Shown here: positions 1 to 9,289 of the stretch, one piece after another
Layout: every line of letters begins with the position of its first letter
Numbering within the stretch: the first letter of the stretch is position 1
Origin: an uncultured Thalassolituus sp.
Lineage (GTDB): Bacteria; Pseudomonadota; Gammaproteobacteria; Pseudomonadales; Oceanobacteraceae
Assembly (NCBI GenBank): GCA_913061435.1
Contig: CAJXUK010000003.1
Span: forward strand, 58,279 to 122,278
Length of the DNA: 64,000 bases
Direction of reading: 5' to 3'
The notes under the pieces: model-generated
Seen by the model: only the letters and a program-made list of their open reading frames with translations
The model's database searches: none
What the model was told of the DNA's origin: nothing
Made by a program: the position numbers and the translations under genes

Positions 1-343
1 TAGGAATAGTAAAGGGGGTGATAAAACCAATCACCGAAGTTAAGGATACAGAAAGCCCAACATCACCTTTGGCCAAATAGGTATATAAGTTAGAGGTTGC
101 GCCGCCAGGGCACAGTGACAAGATAAATAAACCAATGGCGAGTTCGCCTTCTAAACCAGTTAGGGCAATAACAGCGACTGCAAAAATAGGTAGCAATAGC
201 ATTTGGCAAATAAAGCCCAATAAAAAAGCCTTAGGTTGAACAAATACCCGTTTGAAATCCGCAGGAACAAGACTTAAACCAACCCCCGTCATAATCAGTA
301 TGATGGCGATCGGCAGGCCGACCTGTGTGAGAGTTTCCAGCAT
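1..343 (-). CDS. Bile acid:sodium symporter (BASS) family transporter, partial
   Basis: The C-terminal part lies beyond the window edge. The visible 114 residues start MLETLTQVGLPIAI and form hydrophobic helices, with the family motif CPGGATSN around residues 75-82. BASS-family proteins are inner-membrane sodium-coupled carriers of organic anions; the substrate cannot be told from this fragment. The gene reads away from rpsP, so the 194 bp between them carries two divergent promoters. The start is the ATG on the reverse strand at 343. The family call is confident, the substrate unknown. Confidence 0.8.
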   Translation of the reverse strand, partial: MLETLTQVGLPIAIILIMTGVGLSLVPADFKRVFVQPKAFLLGFICQMLLLPIFAVAVIALTGLEGELAIGLFILSLCPGGATSNLYTYLAKGDVGLSVSLTSVIGFITPFTIP

Positions 344-419
344 GAGTGTGTACCACTTTGATATAATTGTTTTTATTTCTGCCGACAGGTTACTCTGTCA
401 AACTAACCGCTGCAAGCTA

Positions 420-448
420 TTGGAATGCTTAATAAAGTGGTGTAGAAT
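420..448 (+). promoter_or_regulatory. Probable sigma-70 promoter of the rpsP operon
   Basis: A TTGGAA -35 box (420-425) and a TAGAAT -10 box (443-448) are separated by exactly 17 bases. Transcription would start near 455 and leave a leader of about 80 bases before rpsP. This is a sequence match only. Confidence 0.5.
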
Positions 449-537
449 GCGCGACCCCTGAATTTTCAGTGGTCAAACATTCATGGTAGGCAATTTCAAA
501 ACCTACCCACAGATAAACGATCGGAGCGAAATACTTT

Positions 538-789
538 ATGGTAGTTATCCGTTTAAGCCGTAGCGGCTCAAAAAAGCGTCCTTTTTATCACCTGTCTGTT
601 GCAGACGAACGTAACCCACGTGACGGTCGATTTATCGAACGTGTAGGTTTCTTCAATCCTGTAGCACGCGGTGCTGAAGAAGCACTTCGTATCAACGTAG
701 AACGCGTTGAATACTGGATGAGCAAAGGCGCACAGCCTTCTGCGCGTGTTGCTAAGTTATTAAAAGACAACGCTAAAGCACAAGCGTAA
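538..789 (+). CDS. rpsP: 30S ribosomal protein S16
   Basis: Small basic ribosomal protein of 83 residues, the usual S16 length, beginning [19 protein letters not shown] with the typical S16 amino terminus and the VGFFNP segment. S16 is a primary binder of 16S rRNA in 30S assembly. It is the first gene of rpsP-rimM-trmD-rplS, an order conserved across proteobacteria that joins ribosome components with ribosome and tRNA maturation factors. A purine-rich site (CGGAGCG) precedes the ATG. Confidence 0.97.
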   Translation: MVVIRLSRSGSKKRPFYHLSVADERNPRDGRFIERVGFFNPVARGAEEALRINVERVEYWMSKGAQPSARVAKLLKDNAKAQA

Positions 790-813
790 TCTTAGCTTTC
801 ACCGGGGAATATC

Positions 814-1365
814 ATGGCATCATCACAGCAATCCAATACGATTAGCGATTCCGACGTAACCATCGTTGGTAAAGTGACGACTGCATTCGGTATTAAAGGA
901 TGGGTAAAGATTTATTCTTACACCGATCCGATGAAAGGCATTCTGGATTATAAGAATTGGTTGCTGAAGGTTAAAGGTCAGTGGCTTCCTTATAAAGTGA
1001 AAGAAGGCAAACCCCAAGGTAAAGGCATTGTTGCAAAATTCGAAGGTATTGATGATCGCGATTTAGCATTGGCGTTAAGCCAAATAGAAATTGCTGTACT
1101 CACTTCAGATTTGCCACAACTAGCAGATGACGAATTTTATTGGTCTCAGCTTGTTGGTTTGATCGTCGTTAACAAAAACGGCGAGTTGTTAGGAAAAATA
1201 GATCATTTATTTAACTCGGGTGCGCCTCACGATGTGATGTGTGTCAAGGGATATGAAGGCAGTCTTGACCAGCAAGAACGCTTGATCCCTTATGTTGATG
1301 CAGTGATCGAAAAGATTGACTTGGATGCTGGTGAAATGCAAGTCGATTGGGAAGCAGACTTTTAA
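814..1365 (+). CDS. rimM: Ribosome maturation factor RimM
   Basis: 183 residues. The N-terminal RimM barrel starts near residue 15 (VTIVGKVTTAFGIKGWVKI) and is followed by a PRC-barrel domain (DDEFYWSQLVGLIVVNKNGE). The ending IPYVDAVIEKIDLDAGEM matches the family. RimM binds S19 and helps process and fold the 30S head domain. It lies 24 bp after rpsP and before trmD, with a GGGGAA ribosome binding site, and is likely co-transcribed with both. Confidence 0.96.
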   Translation: MASSQQSNTISDSDVTIVGKVTTAFGIKGWVKIYSYTDPMKGILDYKNWLLKVKGQWLPYKVKEGKPQGKGIVAKFEGIDDRDLALALSQIEIAVLTSDLPQLADDEFYWSQLVGLIVVNKNGELLGKIDHLFNSGAPHDVMCVKGYEGSLDQQERLIPYVDAVIEKIDLDAGEMQVDWEADF

Positions 1366-1390
1366 TTAAGCCTGTTAGTGTGGTGAGTCC

Positions 1391-2143
1391 ATGTGGTTTG
1401 GTGTAGTAACCCTGTTCCCTGAAATGATTCAGCCTATGACCCAATTGGGTGTAGTAGGTCGGTCGGTAAAACAAGGTCTATTGAGCTTAAATGTTTGGAA
1501 TCCTAGAGATTTCACTCATGACAAGCATCAAACAGTGGATGATCGTCCATATGGTGGTGGCCCTGGCATGTTGATGAAAATTCAACCATTACGGGACGCG
1601 ATCAACGCTGCTAAAGCCGAAGCGGGTGAAGGTGTGAAGGTAATTTACATGTCACCTCAAGGGCGTAAGTTAGATCAAGCAGGAGTCGTTGAACTGGCTC
1701 AGCACGATAAACTAATTTTAGTAGCAGGGCGATACGAAGGCATCGATGAACGTTTAATCGAGGCCGAAATCGACGAAGAGTGGTCTATCGGCGATTTTGT
1801 ACTCAGTGGTGGAGAGTTACCCGCCATGACGTTATTAGATGCGGTAAGTAGACAAGTAGCGGGAGTCTTAGGGCACGAATTATCGGCCGTTCAAGACTCT
1901 TTTGCGGATGGTTTACTCGACTGCCCACATTATACCCGCCCAGAAGAATTTGATGGGCAAGGGGTACCCAGCGTGTTGTTGAGTGGTAATCATAAACACA
2001 TTCAACAGTGGCGTCTGAAACAGTCCTTAGGACGTACCTGGCAACGACGACCAGACCTATTAGATAAGCTGGACTTAAACGACGAACAAGTTTCGTTATT
2101 AGAAGATTTTAAGCGTGAGTCAGAAGAACCTCACGAGGATTAA
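1391..2143 (+). CDS. trmD: tRNA (guanine-N1)-methyltransferase TrmD
   Basis: 250-residue SPOUT-class methyltransferase that makes m1G37 in tRNAs reading CNN and some other codons, preventing +1 frameshifts. Family hallmarks are present: [12 protein letters not shown] at the start, [14 protein letters not shown] near residues 50-63, the knot segment [13 protein letters not shown], and [14 protein letters not shown]. It is the third gene of the rpsP operon and ends 10 bp before rplS. Confidence 0.97.
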   Translation: MWFGVVTLFPEMIQPMTQLGVVGRSVKQGLLSLNVWNPRDFTHDKHQTVDDRPYGGGPGMLMKIQPLRDAINAAKAEAGEGVKVIYMSPQGRKLDQAGVVELAQHDKLILVAGRYEGIDERLIEAEIDEEWSIGDFVLSGGELPAMTLLDAVSRQVAGVLGHELSAVQDSFADGLLDCPHYTRPEEFDGQGVPSVLLSGNHKHIQQWRLKQSLGRTWQRRPDLLDKLDLNDEQVSLLEDFKRESEEPHED

Positions 2144-2153
2144 GGAGCGAGCA

Positions 2154-2516
2154 ATGAGCAACAAAAACGCAATCATTCAGCAACTTGAAGCAGAACAGCT
2201 TAAGCAAGAAGTACCAGCATTTGGCCCTGGTGACACTCTAGTCGTTCAAGTTAAAGTTATCGAAGGCACACGTGAGCGTCTACAGGCGTTTGAAGGTGTT
2301 GTAATTGGTAAGCGTAACCGCGGTGTAAACTCTGCGTTTACTGTACGTAAAATCTCTCACGGTGTGGGCGTTGAGCGTACTTTCCAAACACACAGCCGTT
2401 TAATCGAGTCTATCGAAGTTAAACGTCGTGGTGCAGTACGTCAGGCTAAACTTTACTATCTACGCGAGCGTAGCGGTAAGTCTGCACGTATTAAAGAGAA
2501 GTTGGGTAAAAAATAA
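2154..2516 (+). CDS. rplS: 50S ribosomal protein L19
   Basis: 120 residues starting [15 protein letters not shown] and containing [19 protein letters not shown] and the basic C-terminal part typical of L19, which lies at the 30S-50S interface. The frame is open further upstream (from 2115), but the ATG at 2154 follows an AGGAG box and gives normal family length, so it was chosen. Last gene of the operon, followed by a strong terminator. Confidence 0.96.
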   Translation: MSNKNAIIQQLEAEQLKQEVPAFGPGDTLVVQVKVIEGTRERLQAFEGVVIGKRNRGVNSAFTVRKISHGVGVERTFQTHSRLIESIEVKRRGAVRQAKLYYLRERSGKSARIKEKLGKK

Positions 2517-2552
2517 TAGCCTTGGCTACTTATTTATAACCAAATCTAAAAG

Positions 2553-2577
2553 AACGGGCCGCTGGCCCGTTTTTTTA
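2553..2577 (+). terminator. Rho-independent terminator after rplS
   Basis: An 8-bp GC-rich stem (AACGGGCC / GGCCCGTT) with a GCT loop runs directly into seven T residues. It sits about 37 bp past the rplS stop and closes the rpsP operon. Confidence 0.9.
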
Positions 2578-2723
2578 TGCCTGAAATTATGTACACTACG
2601 GGAACTTATTTAGGATGTGTGATTCTTAATTAATCATGCTTTGATTACCCCACCAGACTTAATGACTGATAATCAAAAAATATTAATAAATACTAATGCC
2701 TGTTAAAAACAGCTGGAGATAGA

Positions 2724-3539
2724 ATGAGAATATTAGCCGCTTTGTTAACCGTATTTGCGGTAGTAAGCACCAGTGTTGCAGAAGACAATACCCAGCAAGG
2801 CACAGCCAAATCGTTGCCAACAACGGCGCAACTTAAACAACAAAATGAACAACTTGCGTTAAAAGTTCAGGCACAGATTTCTCAATCGTTTGGTCAGCCA
2901 GTTAAAGTTAAAGAAGTGATTAGTTTAGCTAAAGATCAAGTTGTAGAAGCTGTTTTGGCTGATGGTTCTTTGGTGCATTTAACTCCAGATTTAAGTCATA
3001 TGATTTATCGCGGTGAGCTTTACGAGCTGCTGCCTATGAATCCTAATAATATTACTAAAAACCGCAACAACTTAAAACGCGAAGGCTTAATGGCAGATTT
3101 AAAAAACACTGATCTTGTTGTGTTTAAAGCCAAGGGTGAAGAAAAAACAGTGATTAATGTGTTTACTGATATTGACTGTGGTTACTGCCGTAAATTACAT
3201 GAAGAAGTACCCCGTTTGAATGATTTGGGTATTACGGTGCGTTATTTGGCTTACCCAAGAGCGGGTGTTACCGATCGTCGTACTGGACAATTAACCGGTT
3301 CTTTCAAAAAAATTAAATCGGTTTGGTGTGATGATGATCGTGAAGAGGCCATGACCGCGGCGAAGAAAAACCGCACGATAAAAGATAATTTAGAATGTGA
3401 TGCCCCCATTGCTGAACACATGGCTCTGGGTTCTCAGGTAGGTGTTAGCGGCACGCCAGCCATTGTTTTACAAGATGGTCGTTTTATTGGTGGCTACATG
3501 GCTGCAGACGATTTAGCTAAAGAGATTGGTGTTAAGTAA
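2724..3539 (+). CDS. dsbC: Thiol:disulfide interchange protein DsbC
   Basis: 271-residue periplasmic disulfide isomerase with a signal peptide (MRILAALLTVFAVVSTSVAE). An N-terminal dimerisation domain (about 30-125) is followed by a thioredoxin fold with the CGYC active site in DIDCGYCRKLH near residue 152. The GVSGTPAIVLQDGR segment holds the cis-proline, and a second cysteine pair is present (VWCDD... LECDAP). DsbC reshuffles wrong disulfides and is kept reduced by DsbD. In pseudomonads dsbC lies near rplS with xerD and hom; here only dsbC follows. Confidence 0.9.
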   Translation: MRILAALLTVFAVVSTSVAEDNTQQGTAKSLPTTAQLKQQNEQLALKVQAQISQSFGQPVKVKEVISLAKDQVVEAVLADGSLVHLTPDLSHMIYRGELYELLPMNPNNITKNRNNLKREGLMADLKNTDLVVFKAKGEEKTVINVFTDIDCGYCRKLHEEVPRLNDLGITVRYLAYPRAGVTDRRTGQLTGSFKKIKSVWCDDDREEAMTAAKKNRTIKDNLECDAPIAEHMALGSQVGVSGTPAIVLQDGRFIGGYMAADDLAKEIGVK

Positions 3540-3564
3540 CTTTATTAACAGCAAAATTAGCAGC

Positions 3565-3616
3565 AATGATTAGTAGTAATGATTAGTAGTAATGATTAGT
3601 AGTAATGATTAGTAAC
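3565..3616. repeat. 13-bp tandem repeat, four copies
   Basis: Four adjacent units of AATGATTAGTAGT; the last ends in AAC instead of AGT. They start 26 bp after the dsbC stop and before the shared terminator. One of several short tandem arrays found at gene ends in this window. Confidence 0.9.
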
Positions 3617-3624
3617 ATTGACTA

Positions 3625-3664
3625 AAAAAAGGGCCGTATAGAAATTTATACGGCCCTTTTTTAT
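3625..3664. terminator. Bidirectional terminator between dsbC and the bicarbonate transporter gene
   Basis: A long perfect stem (GGGCCGTATA / TATACGGCCC) flanked by A-run and T-run, so it can end transcription from both converging genes. Confidence 0.9.
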
Positions 3665-3681
3665 TTGTATTTCTTGTTGTA

Positions 3682-4623
3682 CTAAGAAAAAAACGTCGCC
3701 ATTTGATGATACAGCGGAATGCCAATAATAGCGTTGAACGGGAAGGTAATACCCAACGACATTAACATCGCTAAACCGATGTCAGCTTTAGGTATCGCCG
3801 TTTTAATCGCAGCAGGTGCCGCAATATAAGAAGCACTAGCTGTTAGCGTAGCCAGAATCACAACAGAACCGGTCGATAACCCCAGTGCTAGTCCTGCACT
3901 TAATCCAATAAACGATAAGAAAAAAGGTGCGACTAAAGCAAAGGCCAGTAGTTTCCATTTTTCCCATGGAATCGGAGATAAGGTAGCAGCAGCGGTTAAG
4001 CCCATTTCTAATAAGAACAAAGCTAATACAGCTTTAAAGGCACTGGTAAAAAGTTCTGTTACACCAGATCCTTCATTAGGACCGTACATAAAACCAATAA
4101 TCACGCCACCGGCCAGTAATACCACGCCACGGTTGGTAAAGGTTTCGTGCCACAGCTCGCTTTGCTTATGATTAACATCACTGCTTTGGCTTTTTCTGCG
4201 ATAGTAGGCCAATGCAACCAAGATAGCCGGCAGTTCGAGCATCACCAAATACAGGGTAACTTGCGGCTCAATTGGCAAATTCATAGTTTCTACATAAGCC
4301 AATGCAACCGCAAAAGTACCAGCACTTACCGATCCGTAGTGAGCGGCAATGCTGGCGGTATTGGCATGATCTGCTTTGGCTACTTTTAATAAAATGGGAA
4401 TGACTATCAGCGGTATAAATGCCCCTAAAGATGCGATCGCTAAAAGCTCAATCACTAAAGCCCATTCTAGCGATCCATAAAGTGCCATACCACCTTTTAA
4501 GCCAATGGTTAACATCAGCAACAAGCTAAGAGTATCGTAAGCTGCTTTGGGGATTTTTAGATCAGATTTTAATAAACCTGCAACCAGCCCCAAAACAAAA
4601 AACATGACGACAATATCGGGCAT
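3682..4623 (-). CDS. SbtA-like sodium-dependent bicarbonate transporter
   Basis: 313 residues and about ten hydrophobic helices, starting MPDIVVMFFVLGLVAGLLK. IGLKGGMALYG near residue 45 and AAHYGSVSAGTFAVA near residue 100 are typical of the SbtA/DUF897 family. Characterised cyanobacterial members import bicarbonate with sodium across the inner membrane. The ATG at 4623 follows GGAG and lies one base past the pycB stop, so the longer frame (to 4671) overlapping pycB was rejected. It is the third gene of a pycA-pycB-transporter operon, which suggests it feeds bicarbonate to pyruvate carboxylase. No SbtB-type PII partner is seen nearby. Confidence 0.85.
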   Translation of the reverse strand: MPDIVVMFFVLGLVAGLLKSDLKIPKAAYDTLSLLLMLTIGLKGGMALYGSLEWALVIELLAIASLGAFIPLIVIPILLKVAKADHANTASIAAHYGSVSAGTFAVALAYVETMNLPIEPQVTLYLVMLELPAILVALAYYRRKSQSSDVNHKQSELWHETFTNRGVVLLAGGVIIGFMYGPNEGSGVTELFTSAFKAVLALFLLEMGLTAAATLSPIPWEKWKLLAFALVAPFFLSFIGLSAGLALGLSTGSVVILATLTASASYIAAPAAIKTAIPKADIGLAMLMSLGITFPFNAIIGIPLYHQMATFFS

Positions 4624-4624
4624 A

Positions 4625-6481
4625 TTATTTTTCTCCTTGGTTATCAGCTGTCTCGTCAGCGACGATTTCAACTAAAATTTCACCGGGCGTTACTCGGTCC
4701 CCTTTTTGTACATAAACGTGGCTAACTGTGCCAGCGATAATGGCTTGTATTTCATTTTCCATCTTCATCGCTTCGGTAACCAAAATACCTTGGCCAACAT
4801 TGACTTTGTCACCTTCTTTAACCAACACATCAACAACGCTACCGGGCATTGCTGCTGATACATGACCAGGGGCGTTAGCTTTTTTACGCTGATTCCCAGC
4901 CTGAGCTTGATACGAGTCTAATGGTTCAAATAAAGTTTCTTCGGGGACACCGTCTAAGGATAAATACATCTTACGCTTACCACTGCCAGCATCACCCACA
5001 CCGGTAATGGTGACTTCATAGGTCTCGCCATGAACGTCTATCTTAAACTCTGTGGGTCTTCCTTCTTGAGCACTAGAACTTGCCATAGAATTAGCGGAAT
5101 TCGGTTCAGGTAACAGCGCTTCTGGCTGCAAGGTGCCATCCTTGCGTTGTTGTAAATAGTCACGGCCTAAGTCTGGAAACATGGCATAGGTTAAGATATC
5201 TTCTTGGTTTGATGCCAAATCACCAATATCTGCTTTTATTTTATCCATTTCTGGTTGTAGTAAATCCGCAGGGCGACATTCAATTAATTCTTCATTGCCA
5301 ATAGCGCGCTGCTGTAATTCTTTATTAACAGGTGCCGGTGCTGCGCCATAGCCACCTTGTAAATAACGCTTAACTTCATTGGTGATGGTTTTATAGCGCT
5401 CACCACCCAACACGTTATACACCGCTTGGGTACCGACAATTTGCGAAGAAGGGGTAACCAGAGGAGGGAAACCAAGGTCTTCGCGTACGCGCGGAATTTC
5501 ATCAAACACTTCACGAATTCTATCCAACGCATTTTGTTCTTTTAGTTGGTTGGCTAAATTAGACATCATGCCGCCTGGTACTTGGTTAATCTGAACCGAA
5601 ACGTCTTCGCGAGTAAATTCGCTTTCAAACTGATGATATTTTTTGCGTACTTCTCGAAAGTAATCAGCTATTTCACTTAATAAAGTTAAGTCTAGACCGG
5701 TATCAAAAGGTGAGTCTTTTAGAGCTGCAACTTGAGATTCAGTGGCAGGGTGACTGGTTCCACCCGCAAAAGCTGAAATGGCCGTATCAATGCGATCGGC
5801 TCCCGCTTCAATGGCTTTCATTTGGCAAAGAGCAGCCAAGCCCGCGGTGGAATGACTGTGCATTACAATTGGCAGATCAATTTCTGCTTTTAAAGCACTG
5901 ACCAAATCAAAGGTTGCAAAAGGTGTTAATAAACCAGCCATGTCCTTGACCACAATGGTATCTGCGCCCATGTCACGTAATTGTTTGGCCTGCTGGACAA
6001 ACTTTTCCGGGGTGTGAACTGGGCTGGTGGTGTAGCACAGAGTGCCTTGTGCATGCTTGCCAGAATCTTTAACGGCTTTCATCGCGGTTTCTAAATTACG
6101 CACATCATTTAACGCGTCAAATACACGGAAAACATCAATGCCGTTTTCGGCAGACTTTTCTACAAAGGCTTTCACTACGTCATCGGCATAATGGCGATAG
6201 CCTAATAGATTTTGGCCACGCAATAACATTTGTAAGCGGGTATTGGGCAGTGCTGCTCGCAGTTTGCGTAAGCGTTCCCACGGGTCTTCTTTTAAAAAAC
6301 GCACACAGGCATCAAACGTAGCGCCACCCCAGACTTCTAATGACCAGTAGCCCACTTGATCTAATTTAGAACAAATTGGCAGCATGTCTTCAGTACGCAT
6401 GCGTGTTGCGATCAGTGACTGATGAGCATCACGCAGTACTAAATCGGTAATCTCAATTGGCTTTTTGTTTATGCTAGTCAT
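4625..6481 (-). CDS. pycB: Pyruvate carboxylase subunit B (carboxyltransferase plus biotin carrier)
   Basis: 618 residues, like oxaloacetate decarboxylase alpha and pseudomonad PycB. The N-terminal HMG-CoA-lyase-type TIM barrel begins ITDLVLRDAHQSLIATRMR. A conserved central PycA-like domain follows, then a biotinyl domain whose EAMKMEN motif puts biotin on about Lys573. It transfers carboxybiotin's CO2 to pyruvate, giving oxaloacetate. The start at 6481 (MTSINKK) has a GAGAGGA site; the longer frame would add a proline-rich stretch and overlap pycA. The absence of oadB/oadG and the presence of pycA argue for a carboxylase, not a sodium-pump decarboxylase. Confidence 0.9.
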   Translation of the reverse strand: MTSINKKPIEITDLVLRDAHQSLIATRMRTEDMLPICSKLDQVGYWSLEVWGGATFDACVRFLKEDPWERLRKLRAALPNTRLQMLLRGQNLLGYRHYADDVVKAFVEKSAENGIDVFRVFDALNDVRNLETAMKAVKDSGKHAQGTLCYTTSPVHTPEKFVQQAKQLRDMGADTIVVKDMAGLLTPFATFDLVSALKAEIDLPIVMHSHSTAGLAALCQMKAIEAGADRIDTAISAFAGGTSHPATESQVAALKDSPFDTGLDLTLLSEIADYFREVRKKYHQFESEFTREDVSVQINQVPGGMMSNLANQLKEQNALDRIREVFDEIPRVREDLGFPPLVTPSSQIVGTQAVYNVLGGERYKTITNEVKRYLQGGYGAAPAPVNKELQQRAIGNEELIECRPADLLQPEMDKIKADIGDLASNQEDILTYAMFPDLGRDYLQQRKDGTLQPEALLPEPNSANSMASSSAQEGRPTEFKIDVHGETYEVTITGVGDAGSGKRKMYLSLDGVPEETLFEPLDSYQAQAGNQRKKANAPGHVSAAMPGSVVDVLVKEGDKVNVGQGILVTEAMKMENEIQAIIAGTVSHVYVQKGDRVTPGEILVEIVADETADNQGEK

Positions 6482-6509
6482 AATAATGTCCTCTCTACAA
6501 AAATTCTGT

Positions 6510-7925
6510 TTACCAGCCAGTGTGGGCGGCAATGGCGGTGGCAATGGCAAGTGCCATTTCTGCTGGGCGTTTTTTTTCTGAATATTTCAATAGCTCGGGA
6601 TGTTCTGGTACAAAGCTGGTATTAAACTCTGCAGCCTTAAAATCAGGGTGAGCTAAGATTTGTTTGTAATATTCAGTGGTCGTGATGATGCCTTGGAGAC
6701 GCATGTCGTCTAAAGCGCGCTGTCCTCGCTGAATAACTTCATCCCAGCCTAAAGCCCATACCACAAGTTTTAAGCACATGGAGTCGTAGTAGGGAGGAAT
6801 TTCGTAACCGGTATAAATAGCCGTATCGACGCGCACACCCGGGCCACCGGGTGCGTAATAATGACTAATACGTCCAAAGCTGGGCAAAAAGTCATTTTTA
6901 GGATCTTCGGCATTAATCCGAAACTGCAAGGCAAAGCCCCGATATTGAATGTCTTGTTGGCGGTAACTTAATGGCAGTCCAGAAGCGATGCGTATTTGTT
7001 CGCGCACGATATCCACCCCCGTAATTTGCTCGGTTATGGTGTGTTCGACCTGCACCCGTGTATTCATTTCCATGAAATACACTTGATTGCCGGTTAATAG
7101 AAACTCAACCGTGCCGGCGTTTTCGTAGCCAACAGCTTGCGCTGCTCGCACCGCTAAATCACCAATATAGTTGCGTTGTTCGGGGGTGAGCTGAGGGCTA
7201 GGAGCAATTTCAATCAGTTTTTGGTTGCGTCGCTGAATAGAGCAATCGCGTTCGTACAGATGCACCACATTGCCATGAGAGTCGCCTAATATTTGCACTT
7301 CGATGTGTTTGGGGTCAACAATGCATTTTTCTAAAAACACTTCGGCACTGCCAAATGCTTTGGTCGCTTCACTGATGACTCGTGGGTATTGAGTCGTTAG
7401 TTCTGCTGCTGAATCACAGCGTCTTATACCGCGGCCTCCGCCCCCTGAGGTTGCTTTTAGCATAACAGGATAGCCGAAGGTTTCTGCTAATTTCAGAGCT
7501 TCATCTAAATCGACGAGATTACCTTCAGAACCCGGTGTTACTGGTACACCCGCGCCGCGCATGCTGTTGCGGGCTTTTGTTTTATCACCCATGTTATTAA
7601 TGACGCTGGATTTTGGACCAATAAATTGAATGCCTTGTTCTTCACACAGTTGTGCAAATTCTGCATTTTCAGATAAAAAACCATAACCCGGATGAATGGC
7701 GTCGCACCCGGTTTGCTTAGCAAGACTAACAATGCCGCGTGGATTTAAATAACCTTCGATAGGGTCATCACCTAGGGAGTGGGATTCATCCGCACGCTTT
7801 ACGTGCAGGCTGTAGCGGTCGGGTTCGGTATAAATCGCTACAGATGTAATGCCCATTTCAGAACAAGCGCGTATAATACGAACTGCGATTTCGCCTCGGT
7901 TAGCAATCAGAATCTTTTTTAGCAT
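6510..7925 (-). CDS. pycA: Pyruvate carboxylase subunit A (biotin carboxylase)
   Basis: 471 residues, which I recall as the length of P. aeruginosa PycA. It starts MLKKILIANRGEIAVRIIRA. It has the ATP-grasp glycine loop KATSGGGGRGIR near residue 165 and the catalytic EMNTRVQVEHTITE near residue 290. It uses ATP and bicarbonate to carboxylate the biotin on PycB. The ATG at 7925 follows AAAGGA; an upstream TTG at 7931 is less likely. First gene of the operon, 28 bp before pycB, divergent from a LysR gene. An AccC identity is less likely because no accB is adjacent. Confidence 0.9.
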   Translation of the reverse strand: MLKKILIANRGEIAVRIIRACSEMGITSVAIYTEPDRYSLHVKRADESHSLGDDPIEGYLNPRGIVSLAKQTGCDAIHPGYGFLSENAEFAQLCEEQGIQFIGPKSSVINNMGDKTKARNSMRGAGVPVTPGSEGNLVDLDEALKLAETFGYPVMLKATSGGGGRGIRRCDSAAELTTQYPRVISEATKAFGSAEVFLEKCIVDPKHIEVQILGDSHGNVVHLYERDCSIQRRNQKLIEIAPSPQLTPEQRNYIGDLAVRAAQAVGYENAGTVEFLLTGNQVYFMEMNTRVQVEHTITEQITGVDIVREQIRIASGLPLSYRQQDIQYRGFALQFRINAEDPKNDFLPSFGRISHYYAPGGPGVRVDTAIYTGYEIPPYYDSMCLKLVVWALGWDEVIQRGQRALDDMRLQGIITTTEYYKQILAHPDFKAAEFNTSFVPEHPELLKYSEKKRPAEMALAIATAIAAHTGW

Positions 7926-8012
7926 GATCAATCATCCTTTGCGGTGTTCATTATTTTATTTAAATAATAATATCTTGAGGCATAAAGTAAAATTGATATA
8001 ATTTTCATTACC

Positions 8013-8030
8013 TATAAGCTATTACTTATA
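8013..8030. promoter_or_regulatory. Candidate LysR operator in the pycA-pycR intergenic region
   Basis: A perfect 6-6-6 palindrome, TATAAG-CTATTA-CTTATA, lies 24 bp before the LysR start and about 90 bp before pycA. Its size and symmetry suit a LysR-type box. That this LysR protein binds it is inference. Confidence 0.45.
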
Positions 8031-8053
8031 CACCGTCTGCAGCGACTCTTTTT

Positions 8054-8995
8054 ATGCCTTTATCCGTACAAACATTAGCCAATCGATTAACCTTTAGACA
8101 ACTTCAGGTTTTTCTATGCGTGTATCAAACTGCCAGTTATTCAAAAGCCGGGGAACAGTTAGGTTTAACTCAACCTGCTGTTAGTAGCCAAGTGCGACAA
8201 TTAGAAGCTGCATTAGATGTCCCTGTATTTGAATACGTTGGACGCAAACTCTATTGCACCGCGGCTGGGGAAACCTTGGCTAAAAGTATTGCTGTAATGT
8301 TCGATGAACTGCGTTTTTTACAGTCAGATTTAGCCGCAATGAAGGGGCAGGTCGCAGGGGACTTAAAGATTGTCGCGGTAAATACCGCGCAATATGTTGT
8401 TCCTTATTTATTAAAACCTTTTTGTGAACAGCATCCCGCGCTAAATGTAGACGTAAGGGTAGTTAATCGTGCAGAAGCGATTAAGCGTTTAAATGACAAT
8501 CAAGATCATTTAGTGATCATGGGTATTGTGCCCGAGGAAAAACCTCTTGCGTCTATGCCTTTTATGGACAACGAACTATTAGCAGTTGCCCATCACGATC
8601 ACCCCATTCATTTAGAAAAGAATTTATCGGTGCAACGTTTTTTAGATGCTGGTTTATTAAGTCGAGAATCTGGCTCAGGCAGCCGTTTAGCGCTGGAGCT
8701 GTTTGGTCAGCAAAACCGGTTATCAGTGAAGCCTATTATGCAGTTGGGTTCTAATGATGCCGTTAAACATGGTGTTTTGGCTGGCCTGGGTGTAGCGGTA
8801 TTACCAAGGCTCAGTATTTTGCCCGAATTAAAGTTGGGTTTACTCAAAACGGTAGCGCTAGAAGGCTTTCCTTTAAAGCGTTCTTGGTGCGTGGTGTACC
8901 CTAAAGGCAAGCATCCTACGCCATCCATGCGGGCTTTTTTAGAGTTTATTCAAGACAACTTGGGTAATTTAGAAAGCTTTTTTAAAAATAACTAG
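8054..8995 (+). CDS. pycR: LysR-family regulator, PycR-like
   Basis: 313 residues. The N-terminal winged HTH is at about 11-70 (LTFRQLQVFLCVYQTASYSKAGEQLGLTQ is split by the helices; PAVSSQVRQLEAAL is the recognition helix). The rest is a LysR substrate-binding domain of CbbR-like character. It is divergent from pycA with 128 bp between, the arrangement of PycR and pycAB in Pseudomonas aeruginosa, so control of pycAB is the likely role. No clear ribosome binding site precedes the ATG. The effector is unknown. Confidence 0.8.
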   Translation: MPLSVQTLANRLTFRQLQVFLCVYQTASYSKAGEQLGLTQPAVSSQVRQLEAALDVPVFEYVGRKLYCTAAGETLAKSIAVMFDELRFLQSDLAAMKGQVAGDLKIVAVNTAQYVVPYLLKPFCEQHPALNVDVRVVNRAEAIKRLNDNQDHLVIMGIVPEEKPLASMPFMDNELLAVAHHDHPIHLEKNLSVQRFLDAGLLSRESGSGSRLALELFGQQNRLSVKPIMQLGSNDAVKHGVLAGLGVAVLPRLSILPELKLGLLKTVALEGFPLKRSWCVVYPKGKHPTPSMRAFLEFIQDNLGNLESFFKNN

Positions 8996-9059
8996 CTTGC
9001 GTTATTCTTCGCATAATTTGCTTGTGCACAACTTAGAAAAAATACTTAAATATGTCCTT

Positions 9060-9094
9060 AAAAGCGCTTGACAGAATTAAAAAAGCGCTTTTTT
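9060..9094 (+). terminator. Probable terminator after the LysR gene
   Basis: AAAAGCGCTT at 9060-9069 can pair with AAGCGCTTTT at 9083-9092. The latter is part of the 20-bp perfect palindrome TTAAAAAAGCGCTTTTTTAA (9077-9096), with a T-run. It could act in both directions. Confidence 0.5.
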
Positions 9095-9289
9095 AATGAC
9101 TCTTACCCACAAGATTAAAATCCACCGACAAAAAATTGTTATTTCTTATAAAAACTTGATGTTAACTTATTGACTCTTATAAGTTATTGATTTTTAATGA
9201 TTTTTTGACCTGTATAAAAAATGATCAATTTAACAAAGGGGTAGATAACATGGGCATTTGCCCCCCTTTTAAAGAGGCTATCCACCAAG

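Noticed and set aside
2115..2153. Longer rplS N-terminus
   Set aside because: It would overlap trmD; the ATG at 2154 has a strong AGGAG site and gives normal L19 length.
3565..3616. Short regular repeat as a CRISPR array
   Set aside because: Units are directly adjacent with no spacers and only 13 bp long.
4625..6481. Sodium-pumping oxaloacetate decarboxylase alpha subunit
   Set aside because: No beta or gamma subunit genes are nearby, and a biotin carboxylase gene of PycA length precedes it.
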